DNA of 64,000 nucleotides from Gammaproteobacteria bacterium. Its GTDB lineage: Bacteria > Pseudomonadota > Gammaproteobacteria > GRL18. The DNA lies in the NCBI GenBank assembly GCA_015488755.1, contig WFNB01000104.1, forward strand, positions 1 to 64,000, written 5' to 3'. This document shows positions 1-9,353 of the stretch, one piece after another. Numbering within the stretch: position 1 is the first letter of the stretch; each line of letters opens with the position of its first letter. The position numbers and the translations under genes are program-made. The notes below the pieces were generated by a model. That model was not told the DNA's origin, searched no databases, and saw only the letters and a program-made list of their open reading frames with translations.

Positions 1-459
1 GGTAATAAATCATCTAAAAATGAGCAAGATAAATCTCAAGCAAAAAATCAGCAAGGTTCTAATTCCCAAGATAATAAAAGTGATGCCGATAAAAAAAAGA
101 AAAAACAAAAACAACCGTCACAGCAGAAAAATCCTCAGCAAAGCGATCAACAAAAAACGAATGAAGCTAAATCTCCTGATGAGTTAAAAAAACCTCAGCA
201 ACAGCCTCAGGCACAAGAAAAACAAAAACAACAGAAAAATAAGGATAATAAAAAAAATGACCCGAAAAAAGAGCAACCACAAAAAGCTCAGGATATCATG
301 TCAAAATTAAGTCAGGAAGAACAACAATCACTCAAACAGTGGTTACAAAGAATACCGGATAACCCCGGAAATTTATTACGTGTTAAGTTTCGCAATAATA
401 CTCTATTGAAACAAAGAGAAGCTAATACAGCAACACAATATGAGGGCAAACCATGGTGA
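1..459 (+). CDS. C-terminal part of BatB-like VWA/TPR protein (5' end outside window)
   Basis: The frame is open from the first base and stops at TGA 457-459. About 100 residues are a low-complexity tail rich in Lys, Gln, Asn and Asp. They are followed by a short conserved end (SLKQWLQRIPDNPGNLLRVKF) that is characteristic of the C-terminus of gammaproteobacterial BatB-type proteins (von Willebrand A domain followed by TPR repeats). The VWA domain itself lies upstream of the window, so the assignment rests on this tail and on the overlap of 7 bases with batD. In Bat (Bacteroides aerotolerance) operons these membrane proteins are thought to act with a MoxR ATPase and to face the periplasm. The low-complexity linker is probably unstructured. 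Confidence 0.75.
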   Translation, partial: GNKSSKNEQDKSQAKNQQGSNSQDNKSDADKKKKKQKQPSQQKNPQQSDQQKTNEAKSPDELKKPQQQPQAQEKQKQQKNKDNKKNDPKKEQPQKAQDIMSKLSQEEQQSLKQWLQRIPDNPGNLLRVKFRNNTLLKQREANTATQYEGKPW

Positions 460-2252
460 GTTCAATCATAAACCGCAAGCAACTAAGAAAGAGCACTCAA
501 TTAGTCATCCGATTACTTTTTATTAGTCTCTATTTCATACCCTTTATAGCAATTAATAACGTCTTTGCTGAGGTAAGCGCAAGCACTGATCGTAGCGTAT
601 TAAGTATTGATGAAAGCATTAATCTTGAAATTCAATTAAATAATGCTTCTGGTACACCGAACTTAAGTGTTTTAGACGATGATTTTACTATTTTAAAACA
701 AAGCCAAAGCCAGAATTATAGTTTAATTAATGGCCACGCATCCAGAACACACACTTGGAGCATTACTCTACTGCCAAAACACGTTGGAGAATTAACCATA
801 CCTGCAATTAGCGTAGGTGATGATAAGACACAGCCCATCCATCTGGTCATACAAAAGCAGTCACAAACACCCGGTGCAGATGGTAAAGAAGTGTATTTAA
901 ACATAAAATTATCAGGCAATCCTATCACTGATAAGACACATTATTATGTGCAACAACAAATTATTGTCACCGTACAATTATTTCACCGTATTCGTTTTAC
1001 CAATGGTGGTTTAAGTGAATTAAAAATAGACAATACCGTTATTGAGCCGTTACAGCAAAATGTCAGTTATAGTAAGACTATTGGCAAGCATCGTTATAAT
1101 GTCATTGAAAACAGCTATGCTATTTATCCACAGCAAAGTGGTCAATTAACCATTCCCGCCATTAATTTTTCTGGTAATGCGGAGATCAGTCAAAGTTTTT
1201 CTCTGTTTTCAAGACCCGGCAAACAAATTATTAGCCGAACCAAGCCTATTAGTCTGACCATATTACCTATTCCTGATAATTATACTGGTGCAAGCTGGTT
1301 GCCCGCTGAGAGTTTAGAATTAGAAGCCAATATTCTTGAAGATGCTAAAACAATTATTGCTGGAGAAGCCATTACTCGACATATTGTTATTAGAGCCAAA
1401 GGTTTATTAGGCTCACAATTACCAGCAATCAGCATCCCTGCATCAAAACAGATAAAGACCTACCCTGATAAGGAAAAGCTCAGCAATCAACTACTTAATG
1501 GCGAGGTTTTAGGCATTCGTCGGGATACAATTGCCATTATTCCTCTCAAAGCAGGAGAATTTACCCTTCCCGAAATAAAAATTGACTGGTGGAACACAAA
1601 AACCAATCAACAACAAAGCAGTATCATCGCAGCACAAACACTACTTGCCCAACCCAGTAGCGAACCAACATCAGCAAAGCAAGCAACGCTTAAATCTGCT
1701 TTATCAGAACAGCAAATAAAGGGCAATACAAAAACCAGCCTCCCCATAGAAAAAATTGTTTATAAAACACCTGAGGTCACTAAAAATCTTTGGTTCTGGA
1801 TCAGTATTGCCTTAACTATACTATGGCTGCTCACCTTAGCCCTACTACTTACACGAACAAAAAATAAGCAACGCAGTACATCCAAAGCTAAAAAAGAAGC
1901 GAAAAATAATCAACACATAAGTAGGGAATTATTAGAAAATGTTTATACTGCCTGTAGGAGAAATGATGCCCATGCATGTAATTTAGCATTAATTGAATGG
2001 GGATCAGCGTATTTTAATACTGAACAGATTAGCAATCTTGCCACTCTTATTGACTCTATTAGCCATGAAAGAGCAAATGATCACTTAGGTGATCTCATTC
2101 ATTCTTTGGAAAAAAGCCTCTATTCTAAGGATAAAGGCCATTGGCAAGGTAAACAATTAAGTACCGCTTTAGAAAAGCATCTGGAGCAACTCAAGACCAA
2201 GAAAAAACAAAAACAGCAGCCTCCTCAAGCATTATCGCCATTAAACCCTTGA
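453..2252 (+). CDS. batD: BatD-like protein (oxygen tolerance family)
   Basis: 599 residues. A hydrophobic N-terminus (about residues 17-39) acts as signal peptide or anchor. A long beta-rich periplasmic part follows, with a second hydrophobic segment near residues 446-467, then a basic cytoplasmic tail ending in a Lys/Gln-rich stretch. This architecture and the start of the mature part (EVSASTDRSVLSIDESINLE) match the BatD/oxygen-tolerance family. The gene overlaps the preceding BatB-like gene by 7 bases, so they are translationally coupled. The exact biochemical role of BatD is not established; family members are linked to stress or envelope functions. Confidence is high for the family and low for function. 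Confidence 0.88.
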   Translation: MVSSIINRKQLRKSTQLVIRLLFISLYFIPFIAINNVFAEVSASTDRSVLSIDESINLEIQLNNASGTPNLSVLDDDFTILKQSQSQNYSLINGHASRTHTWSITLLPKHVGELTIPAISVGDDKTQPIHLVIQKQSQTPGADGKEVYLNIKLSGNPITDKTHYYVQQQIIVTVQLFHRIRFTNGGLSELKIDNTVIEPLQQNVSYSKTIGKHRYNVIENSYAIYPQQSGQLTIPAINFSGNAEISQSFSLFSRPGKQIISRTKPISLTILPIPDNYTGASWLPAESLELEANILEDAKTIIAGEAITRHIVIRAKGLLGSQLPAISIPASKQIKTYPDKEKLSNQLLNGEVLGIRRDTIAIIPLKAGEFTLPEIKIDWWNTKTNQQQSSIIAAQTLLAQPSSEPTSAKQATLKSALSEQQIKGNTKTSLPIEKIVYKTPEVTKNLWFWISIALTILWLLTLALLLTRTKNKQRSTSKAKKEAKNNQHISRELLENVYTACRRNDAHACNLALIEWGSAYFNTEQISNLATLIDSISHERANDHLGDLIHSLEKSLYSKDKGHWQGKQLSTALEKHLEQLKTKKKQKQQPPQALSPLNP

Positions 2253-2261
2253 GCTATCAAT

Positions 2262-3005
2262 ATGTCTGAGGCCACAAAAATACATTGGTTGGATAGCGGA
2301 GAACCTTTCTCAGAACAATTTCAGGACTTTTATTTTTCCACGGATGGTGGCTTGCAAGAAACCGAGTATGTATTTTTAAAGCAAAATGGTTTTCCAGAGC
2401 GTTTTGCACAGTTTCAATCACAAACATTAAAAATTGGTGAAACCGGTTTTGGTACGGGTCTTAATTTTTTAGTAACCTGTTACCATTATCTAAAAACACA
2501 TGCTCATTGCCAAGCAATATTACACTATACTTGCGTAGAAAAATATCCCCTATCTAAGCATCAATTAATAACAGCCTATCAGACATTTGCCGATAAATGG
2601 CCTCAATTAGTACCCTGCTGTCGGGAACTATTAGCCCATTATCCTGATGATTTTGCTGCTATCAACAAGCCGATTTTATTATCTTTATTCAATAATAGAA
2701 TCCAGTTATATTTTATTAAAGCAGATGCAAAGCTAGGTCTTCAAGCATTGTGTAAGCATCAGCCTCCACAGCAAAGACAAGCAATAGATGCATGGTATCT
2801 TGATGGTTTTTCCCCTGCTAAAAATCCTGATATGTGGCATCAGGATTTATTTAATAGCCTAGCAAGCTTAAGTAAAACGGGTACAACAATCAGTACTTTT
2901 ACCTCAGCAGGTCATGTTCGCCGAGGTCTTATTGAGGCAGGCTTTACTATGTCTAAAGTATCTGGCTTAGGGAAAAAGCGGGAGATATTACGGGGTATTA
3001 TTTAA
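2262..3005 (+). CDS. mnmD: tRNA 5-methylaminomethyl-2-thiouridine methyltransferase domain protein (stand-alone MnmD)
   Basis: 247 residues. The SAM-binding motif GETGFGTGLNFL and the family signature DAWYLDGFSPAKNPDMW identify the methyltransferase domain of MnmC, which makes the last methylation of mnm5s2U34 in the wobble position of some tRNAs. Escherichia coli MnmC is a fusion of this domain with an FAD-dependent oxidoreductase of about 400 residues. Here the protein ends directly after the methyltransferase domain, and the next gene is an unrelated pseudopilin on the other strand. The start lies 9 bases after the batD stop, suggesting co-transcription although the functions are unrelated. 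Confidence 0.88.
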   Translation: MSEATKIHWLDSGEPFSEQFQDFYFSTDGGLQETEYVFLKQNGFPERFAQFQSQTLKIGETGFGTGLNFLVTCYHYLKTHAHCQAILHYTCVEKYPLSKHQLITAYQTFADKWPQLVPCCRELLAHYPDDFAAINKPILLSLFNNRIQLYFIKADAKLGLQALCKHQPPQQRQAIDAWYLDGFSPAKNPDMWHQDLFNSLASLSKTGTTISTFTSAGHVRRGLIEAGFTMSKVSGLGKKREILRGII

Positions 3006-3015
3006 CTATCTTTAT

Positions 3016-3612
3016 TTACAAGGCAATAAAGATTGCGCATAGATCGGTTGTGTTCACATTATACTCGCCACCGCTGGTACACGCATTACTCTTCTTACGC
3101 ACTGAGCCAGAAAAAGGTTTACCATCATCCATGTCTCGATCCAAGCGCCAAGCAATGGCAACAGGGAGATTTTCTAATACCAACCAATTGCCACTTTTTC
3201 CTTTAACATTTGAATCCCAGTAAATTTTAACATTACCAGAAAAGGCATGTTTGGGGTTACCCGAGCTAATATCGGTACTAAGGTAACCTGCTGCTTGAAG
3301 ATGCACCCAAACATTGCTTATCTCAACTCCCCCAATTTTGCCATTACCACTGCCTCCTGTCAGAGAATTATCAAGCAAGCGTCTTATATTGGTTGTTGAG
3401 ATATCACCTGGCAAAGCATTGTATTTTTCTTGAAATTTACCGACCATTTCCTGATAATCTGTGACACTTTTTAATAAACTCTTGTATTTGGCACTTTCGA
3501 TTAATACTGAGCCTTTGAGTACTCCAACAACAATTAATCCAATAACGATTAACACAATGGCAATTTCGACTAAGGTAAACCCTTTACTCTTTTTTATGCC
3601 ATTCTTTTTCAT
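3016..3612 (-). CDS. Type IV pilin-like / pseudopilin protein
   Basis: About 198 residues from ATG 3612. This start is chosen because a GGA motif lies 8-10 bases upstream; an in-frame TTG four codons earlier (3624) is the alternative. The short basic leader and the sequence KGFTLVEIAIVLIVIGLIV form a class III prepilin peptidase site, with cleavage after Gly, Phe at mature position 1 and Glu at position 5, followed by the hydrophobic helix. The rest is a globular periplasmic domain with a Gly-rich loop. The protein should be processed by PilD-type peptidase and assembled in a type IV pilus or type II secretion pseudopilus. I cannot assign it to a specific minor pilin. It is divergent from a second pilin-like gene at 3725. 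Confidence 0.8.
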   Translation of the reverse strand: MKKNGIKKSKGFTLVEIAIVLIVIGLIVVGVLKGSVLIESAKYKSLLKSVTDYQEMVGKFQEKYNALPGDISTTNIRRLLDNSLTGGSGNGKIGGVEISNVWVHLQAAGYLSTDISSGNPKHAFSGNVKIYWDSNVKGKSGNWLVLENLPVAIAWRLDRDMDDGKPFSGSVRKKSNACTSGGEYNVNTTDLCAIFIAL

Positions 3613-3724
3613 GTTATTTTCCAATAGTGTCAGATATAAGATGTATTTGCTTTAAATTAACCACATTTTCAACTACACTTATATCATATAGCACATTAAA
3701 AAGCATAAATCAAAATTTAGGTAC

Positions 3725-4573
3725 ATGATAATGTTAACTGCCATTGATAAGAAACAATACGGGTTTTCTCTAATTGAACTGGCTGTGGTGCTGGTCATTA
3801 TGGGGTTTATATTATCCAGTGTTGTGGGCTCACTTTCAGTTTCTTTAGAAGGCTCTAAAATAAAAAATACCAATGAGCGATTACAACAAGTCAAAAAAGC
3901 ATTATTAGGCTATTATGCACTCAATCAGCGTTTTCCTTGCCCTGCAACTGAAACCTCTTTAGGCAAAGAATCACCATCACCAGCAACACTTATAGCACCT
4001 ATCAAATGCAATCAATACAGAGGTTATGTTCCTATTGCTGAACTTGGGGTTAAAGGTAAAACAGATGATAAAAATCGTTTATTAGATGCTTGGGGCGGAC
4101 CAATATTTTATGTTATTACACCCTATATGAATTCAGAAGATACCGATGCCGATAACATTGTCGATGAGAATGATACTGATATTGACTCTGATAAAAATTG
4201 GGACTTTGTAACTCGCAATGGCTATATTGCTCCTTCTGATCCTGCTCGTCTCCCACAAGCAACTGAGACGAATAAATTATTTACCATCTACTCTAATATC
4301 AATAGCCTTTGCAATGTTATGCCTGACGCAATAGTCGCATCTGATGTGCCAATTGTTATCTTCTCTAGAGGAAAAAATGCTAATGGTGGTGCTGGTACTT
4401 TTTCTCCGCGTGAAGATGAAAATATGAAACACTGGATTGATGCATCATTATCTGCAATTGCAAATAACACCTTTATCAACACCCCCATCACAACTAAGGA
4501 TAGCGCATGTGGCTATTTTGACGATATTGTCGAGTGGGTCAGCCTACCTGAAGTTGCTGATGTCATCAAATAA
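3725..4573 (+). CDS. Type IV pilin-like / pseudopilin protein
   Basis: 282 residues. The leader ends in YGFSLIELAVVLVIMGF, a prepilin cleavage site with the conserved Glu5 and an N-terminal hydrophobic helix. The globular part has four or more cysteines and an Asp-rich stretch (DTDADNIVDENDTDIDSDKN, about residues 140-159) that resembles a calcium-binding loop; this is inference from composition. Two ATG codons (3725 and 3731) are possible starts, with AGG a few bases upstream. The gene is divergent from the pseudopilin at 3016-3612 with about 110 bases between them. The specific pilin class is unknown. Confidence 0.8.
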   Translation: MIMLTAIDKKQYGFSLIELAVVLVIMGFILSSVVGSLSVSLEGSKIKNTNERLQQVKKALLGYYALNQRFPCPATETSLGKESPSPATLIAPIKCNQYRGYVPIAELGVKGKTDDKNRLLDAWGGPIFYVITPYMNSEDTDADNIVDENDTDIDSDKNWDFVTRNGYIAPSDPARLPQATETNKLFTIYSNINSLCNVMPDAIVASDVPIVIFSRGKNANGGAGTFSPREDENMKHWIDASLSAIANNTFINTPITTKDSACGYFDDIVEWVSLPEVADVIK

Positions 4574-4616
4574 AAAAGATTTTAAATTCAAGTAAACAAA
4601 CGTCTCAACACATTCC

Positions 4617-5594
4617 CTACGCAATCGCCTGATAATAAATATTCTGTGGGTGATTGCCCTCAGCAAAGAAATACCAACGCTCTGCCAGTAAACCGATAAA
4701 CATCGATGCACACGCCACGACTAAGACCATAAATGATGGTTTAAATAAGGCTAGTATTAATATAGCCATTGGTACAATAAACACCATAATGATAAATAGC
4801 AGTTTAATCGACTTTAAAAAGAATTTCGTTTTACCGTGAAAAAAATCACGGGTATTCATAGCCCCACCCATAAAGCCCATTGATTTTTGCTTGATTTGAT
4901 TATGACGTACGCCAATTGCCGTTTGTACGGTTGATTTAGGACGCAAACGTTTATTCCTAATAAGCGATGCCCCTCTAAAGATAAAAGCTAGTACCAACAA
5001 GACAATCGACCAACCGGAGAAAAATGATACCAATTCTGGTTGCTGATAGCTGGCCAATAAGGTTGCCAGTGTAAAGCCAGAAACCGATCCTAGAAGTAAA
5101 TAATTAATCACGGTTAATGGACTATGCCACTCTTGTAAAAATTTTAAACAGGCATAAATCATCCCTGTGGCAATATAAAGTGAAAACACCGCCAATGTGG
5201 TCAAAGCACCAATGATCATACTAAGATCAATAGGAATCGAACCAAAGGTCATTAGCACCACATTCCAGCCCATAAAGTGTACCAGACCATATAAAAAGAC
5301 CAGCCCCATAACAGTAGGTAAGACAATTACTTCACGGGATAACCATGAAGTACGCCACATGCTAGCAGCACGCCAAGCCCGTTCAGGTCGCCCTAGATGA
5401 AAAATAGAAGCAATTAAGCCTAAAATCAATAAGCACAAGGCCAAGGCACTACCAAGGCTGTAAAATTCACCCGTACTGCTGGCCTCAACCACATTTAAAA
5501 CGGAGTACACCTGTCTGGTGTAAATGGCTAAAAATAAGCCCTGCCCCATACCGATTAATGTGGTTAAAAAAATAACTGAAAATGCTGGTTGCAT
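4617..5594 (-). CDS. soeC: Membrane anchor subunit of sulfite dehydrogenase (DmsC/NrfD-like)
   Basis: 325 residues, almost entirely hydrophobic, with about eight predicted membrane segments and the fingerprint SIFHLGRPERAWRA of the DmsC anchor family. It would hold the SoeAB catalytic pair at the cytoplasmic side of the inner membrane and pass electrons to quinone. It follows soeB after an intergenic gap of 124 bases that contains an 11-bp hairpin. The assignment to Soe rather than DMSO, tetrathionate or polysulfide reductase depends on the lack of a Tat signal in the large subunit and on the aprBA genes nearby in the same window. Confidence 0.8.
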   Translation of the reverse strand: MQPAFSVIFLTTLIGMGQGLFLAIYTRQVYSVLNVVEASSTGEFYSLGSALALCLLILGLIASIFHLGRPERAWRAASMWRTSWLSREVIVLPTVMGLVFLYGLVHFMGWNVVLMTFGSIPIDLSMIIGALTTLAVFSLYIATGMIYACLKFLQEWHSPLTVINYLLLGSVSGFTLATLLASYQQPELVSFFSGWSIVLLVLAFIFRGASLIRNKRLRPKSTVQTAIGVRHNQIKQKSMGFMGGAMNTRDFFHGKTKFFLKSIKLLFIIMVFIVPMAILILALFKPSFMVLVVACASMFIGLLAERWYFFAEGNHPQNIYYQAIA

Positions 5595-5659
5595 ACCAGA
5601 CTCCTTAATTAAAACCTAGAAAAATAATAACAACTTAGTAAAAAAGCCTACTCTGGAAC

Positions 5660-5699
5660 CAGGGCTTTAGCCCCGCAAAACAACAGAACTAAAGCCCTG
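5660..5699. repeat. REP-like palindrome between soeB and soeC
   Basis: Perfect 11-bp inverted repeat: CAGGGCTTTAG at 5660-5670 and CTAAAGCCCTG at 5689-5699, separated by 18 bases. There is no T-run in the minus-strand direction, so it is not a typical terminator. Its composition resembles small interspersed palindromes found between genes in many bacteria. In the soe transcript it could stabilise the soeAB part of the mRNA or adjust the amount of SoeC. Confidence 0.6.
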
Positions 5700-5718
5700 A
5701 CTCATCCGTTGTTTATCA

Positions 5719-6444
5719 TTACCAACTGGTGACATCATCCAATGAAGGCTCTGTGGAATCCACTTGGTAGTCTTCTTTCTTCAATGGGTTATCCACACGT
5801 TCCAACTCATCTTTCTTATAAGAGACATGATTTTTACGTCTGGGTAAATAATGATTAGAAGGCTTAGTACCCCATTCCGGCATCAGTTGATAACCACCCT
5901 GCTCTCGAATAGCAACCGATACCTCTGAATCAGGATCATGGACATCACCAAATAAACGTGCGCTGGTCGGACAGGCCAATACACAGGCCGGTTTGCGTTC
6001 TGCTTCAGGCAAGTTCTCATCATAAATACGATCCACACAGAGGGTACACTTTTTCATTACCTTCTGATGTTCATCAATTTCACGAGCACCATAGGGACAT
6101 GCCCATGAGCAATAACGGCAACCAATGCATTTATCATAGTCAACCAGCACAATACCATCTTCCTCACGTTTATAGCTGGCACCGGTTGGGCACACAGGCA
6201 CACAGGGGGGATCTTCACAATGCAGGCAGGACTTAGGAAAATGCACCGTTTCTGTTTTGGGAAACGTACCCACCTCATAGGTTTGCACCCGATTAAAAAA
6301 AGTACCGGTGGGATCTTTGCTATATGGATTATCATCACTGAGTGCGCCAGCACTGCCTGAGGTATTCCACTCTTTACAATTGGTGACACAGGCATGGCAA
6401 CCCACACAGACATTCAGATCAATGACTAAGGCTAGTTGGCTCAT
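5719..6444 (-). CDS. soeB: Iron-sulfur subunit of sulfite dehydrogenase (four [4Fe-4S] ferredoxin type)
   Basis: 241 residues. It has four cysteine clusters typical of DmsB/SoeB subunits: CVGCHACVTNC near the N-terminus, CEDPPCVPVCPTGA, CIGCRYCSWACPYGA, and CTLC with CVLACPTSA. These should carry four cubane clusters linking the molybdenum centre of SoeA to the membrane subunit. There is no signal peptide, in agreement with a cytoplasmic enzyme. The start codon overlaps the soeA stop (6441-6444, ATGA), indicating translational coupling. The C-terminal 40 residues are charged and less conserved. Confidence 0.88.
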   Translation of the reverse strand: MSQLALVIDLNVCVGCHACVTNCKEWNTSGSAGALSDDNPYSKDPTGTFFNRVQTYEVGTFPKTETVHFPKSCLHCEDPPCVPVCPTGASYKREEDGIVLVDYDKCIGCRYCSWACPYGAREIDEHQKVMKKCTLCVDRIYDENLPEAERKPACVLACPTSARLFGDVHDPDSEVSVAIREQGGYQLMPEWGTKPSNHYLPRRKNHVSYKKDELERVDNPLKKEDYQVDSTEPSLDDVTSW

Positions 6445-9353
6445 TTATTGTCTCCCTTAAATTTCCCTAAACCAGCAAAAAATGCCTGCCATTTTGGCTT
6501 ACGCTTTGGGGTTCCCGGTGTGTGCTTATGCGTTTTAAATTGTGGTGATGTTTGTGCTGGTTCATTATCATCTGTTTTGTAAATACGCACTCTCACATCA
6601 TACCAAGCCGCTTGTCCAGTAATGGGATCGGAGTTGGATATATGGTCACCATCCTCATGCTCTGGTAACTCTTCTGAAATCAAATGATTCAGTAAAAAGC
6701 CTCGCTGCGACTCATTGGCTTTTTTATCTAATCCCCATGCTCCCGATGCCTTACCAATGGCATTCCATGTCCACACGGTACCCGGTTCTACGGCTTCACT
6801 CACTCGGCATTGGCAACGTACTTTGCCATGCATGGACTCTACCCAAATCCAATCATCATCACTAATACCATTGGCTTGAGCTGTCACTGGATTCACATGT
6901 AAATAATTGTGTGCATGGATTTGACGCAACCAAGCATTTTGAGAATCCCATGAGTGGTACATCGCCATTGGGCGTTGGGTCACCGCATTGAGTGGGTATT
7001 TTTGGGTATCCGTTAATTGTGATTCTAAGGGTACATAATACATAGGCAATGGATCAAAATAGGTCTCGACACGCTTGCGCAAATGATCTGGTGGCTGTTT
7101 ACCTGCTAATTTACCCTGTGCCGCTAAGCGAAATTTCTGCAACACTTCTGAGTAAACATGAATGGTAATTGGCTCAGCAAAACGAGTTAAACGATGCTTC
7201 CTTGACCATTGCAAATAACCTTCATTAAAGTTACGCATGTATTGATAGGATTTAGGCAAATGATATTGATACACACAATTATTTTTCTCATACATTTCCC
7301 ATTGATTGGGGTTTGGCTCACCCTTCATAAATTTTTCACCTGCCTTGCCTCGCCAACCAGCAAGAAAGCCAATACCTGAGCCTTTTTCCGTTTCATAGTT
7401 CACCACAAAGTCAGGATAATCACGGAATTTACGTGTCCCATCTTCTTTAACAAAGGCCGGTAAGCCCAAACGGGAACCTAATTCAATAATAGTTTCCTGA
7501 AATGGCCGAGAATCCCCCTTAGGCGGTAAAACCGGTATGCGCACTGAGTCCACCGGACCATCGTATTCAGAAATGGGTCGATCCAACATGGACATCACAT
7601 CATGGCGTTCTAAATACGTCGTATCAGGCAAAACCAAATCAGCAAAGGCGACCATTTCTGATTCAAAGGCATCACAGACAAAGATATTAGGGATCTTATA
7701 ATCACCATTTTCATCTTTATCTTTGAGCATATCTCGTACACTGACAGTATTCATACTGGAGTTCCATGCCATATTAGCCATAAAAATCATCAAGGTATCA
7801 ATTTTATAAGGGTCACCTCGCCATGCATTGGTAATGGCATTATGCATTAAACCGTGTACGGATAATGGATATTCCCATGAAAAACCCTTATCAAGACGTA
7901 CTGGCTTGCCCTCATCATCCACAAATAAATCATTGGGTTCTGCTGGCCAGCCCAAGGCCATACCTGCTAGAGGAGTATTAGGCTGTACTCCTTCTGATCC
8001 CTTAGGGGTTTTTGCACAAGGAGGAATGGGGCGTGGAAAAGGTGCTTTATGGCGAAATCCCCCTGGGCGATCAATGGTGCCCAAAATGGTCATTAGAATA
8101 CTTAGGGAACGTATTGAATGAAAGCCATTAGAATGAGCAGCAAGACCACGCATGGCATGAAAAGACACAGGATTCCCCGTGACGCTTTCATGATCCTTAC
8201 CCCAGCTATCTGTCCACGGAATAGGTAATTCAATTTTTTGATCGCGTGCCGTAATACCCATTTCATGGGCTAATTGTTTAATGGTTTCGACCGAGATACC
8301 CGTGATAGACGATGCCCATTCAGGGGTATAATCTTTCACGCGATCCACCAATAATTGAAACGCTGGCTTAACCGGAGTACCATCATCTAATTGAAAATCA
8401 CCTAATAAATACGGGTCAGCATCTTCAGTATGCGTTTTTACCACACCATTGGCATGGCGATCCCACCAGAGCTTATTTTGCGCATCGACACAGCTGTCAT
8501 CAATCTTAGCTTCACCCTGACGAACAAATAAGCCTTCTTCATTACTGGCCTGATCGGTATTCACCAGTTCTGCTGAATTGGTGTATTGAATTAAAAAATC
8601 TCGGTCATATAAGCCCTGTTGGATAATTTCATTAATAATAGCCAATATTAATGCGCCATCAGTACCCGGTTTAATCGGTACCCACTCATCGGCAATAGCA
8701 GAGTAACCTGAACGAATCGGGTTAATGGAGATAAAACGGCCACCATTACGCTTAAATTCAGAAAGTTGCATCTTTAATGGATTGGAATGATGATCTTCTG
8801 CGGTGCCAAACATAATAAAGAGTTTCGAACGCTCGAGATCAGGCCCACCAAATTCCCAAAAAGAACCACCAATGGTATAAATCATGCCCGCAGCCATATT
8901 CACTGAGCAAAAGCCACCATGAGCCGCATAGTTCGGTGTACCAAATTGTTTAGCAAACAAACCGGTTAAGGCTTGCATTTGATCACGCCCCGTAAAAAGA
9001 GCAAATTTTTTGGGGTCAGTGGCTCGAATTTCCCGCAACCGCTCTGCCATCATATCAAAGGCTTCATCCCAAGAGATTTCTTCAAAATCATTATCTCCCC
9101 GCTCAGCCCCTTTACGCCGACGCATGGGCTTTGTTAAACGTGCAGGAGAATATTGCTTCATAATGCCAGAAGAGCCTTTGGCACAAATAACTCCTTTATT
9201 CAGAGGATGATCAGGATTCCCCTGAATGTAGCGAACCTCACCATTTTTGAGCGTCACTCGAATGCCACAACGACAGGCACACATATAACAGGTGGTATTT
9301 TTAACTTCAATGTGATCCGTAGAATCCGTTTCTCTATGCTGGTCTGCTTGCAT
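6441..9353 (-). CDS. soeA: Molybdopterin catalytic subunit of cytoplasmic sulfite dehydrogenase
   Basis: 970 residues of the DMSO reductase (MopB) family. The N-terminal [4Fe-4S] site is C22-x2-C25-x3-C29 with the fourth cysteine at C57 (GVICAKG). Molybdopterin-binding domains follow, and a C-terminal dinucleotide-binding domain includes the conserved NAVTQRPMAMYHSW region. The N-terminus (MQADQHRETDSTDH) has no twin-arginine signal and no hydrophobic segment, unlike periplasmic Psr, Phs or Ttr enzymes. This favours SoeA, which oxidises sulfite to sulfate in the cytoplasm of Allochromatium-type sulfur oxidisers. The role is inferred from gene order A-B-C and lack of Tat signal. The promoter region carries an FNR-type box. 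Confidence 0.85.
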   Translation of the reverse strand: MQADQHRETDSTDHIEVKNTTCYMCACRCGIRVTLKNGEVRYIQGNPDHPLNKGVICAKGSSGIMKQYSPARLTKPMRRRKGAERGDNDFEEISWDEAFDMMAERLREIRATDPKKFALFTGRDQMQALTGLFAKQFGTPNYAAHGGFCSVNMAAGMIYTIGGSFWEFGGPDLERSKLFIMFGTAEDHHSNPLKMQLSEFKRNGGRFISINPIRSGYSAIADEWVPIKPGTDGALILAIINEIIQQGLYDRDFLIQYTNSAELVNTDQASNEEGLFVRQGEAKIDDSCVDAQNKLWWDRHANGVVKTHTEDADPYLLGDFQLDDGTPVKPAFQLLVDRVKDYTPEWASSITGISVETIKQLAHEMGITARDQKIELPIPWTDSWGKDHESVTGNPVSFHAMRGLAAHSNGFHSIRSLSILMTILGTIDRPGGFRHKAPFPRPIPPCAKTPKGSEGVQPNTPLAGMALGWPAEPNDLFVDDEGKPVRLDKGFSWEYPLSVHGLMHNAITNAWRGDPYKIDTLMIFMANMAWNSSMNTVSVRDMLKDKDENGDYKIPNIFVCDAFESEMVAFADLVLPDTTYLERHDVMSMLDRPISEYDGPVDSVRIPVLPPKGDSRPFQETIIELGSRLGLPAFVKEDGTRKFRDYPDFVVNYETEKGSGIGFLAGWRGKAGEKFMKGEPNPNQWEMYEKNNCVYQYHLPKSYQYMRNFNEGYLQWSRKHRLTRFAEPITIHVYSEVLQKFRLAAQGKLAGKQPPDHLRKRVETYFDPLPMYYVPLESQLTDTQKYPLNAVTQRPMAMYHSWDSQNAWLRQIHAHNYLHVNPVTAQANGISDDDWIWVESMHGKVRCQCRVSEAVEPGTVWTWNAIGKASGAWGLDKKANESQRGFLLNHLISEELPEHEDGDHISNSDPITGQAAWYDVRVRIYKTDDNEPAQTSPQFKTHKHTPGTPKRKPKWQAFFAGLGKFKGDNK

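Noticed and set aside
5958..6413. Frames of 92 and 118 codons overlapping soeB on both strands
   Set aside because: They are out-of-frame readings of the cysteine-rich soeB gene, which has full family motifs.
4617..9353. Polysulfide, thiosulfate or tetrathionate reductase instead of Soe
   Set aside because: The large subunit lacks a Tat signal peptide, as expected for the cytoplasmic Soe enzyme. It remains a lesser possibility that only a phylogeny would exclude.
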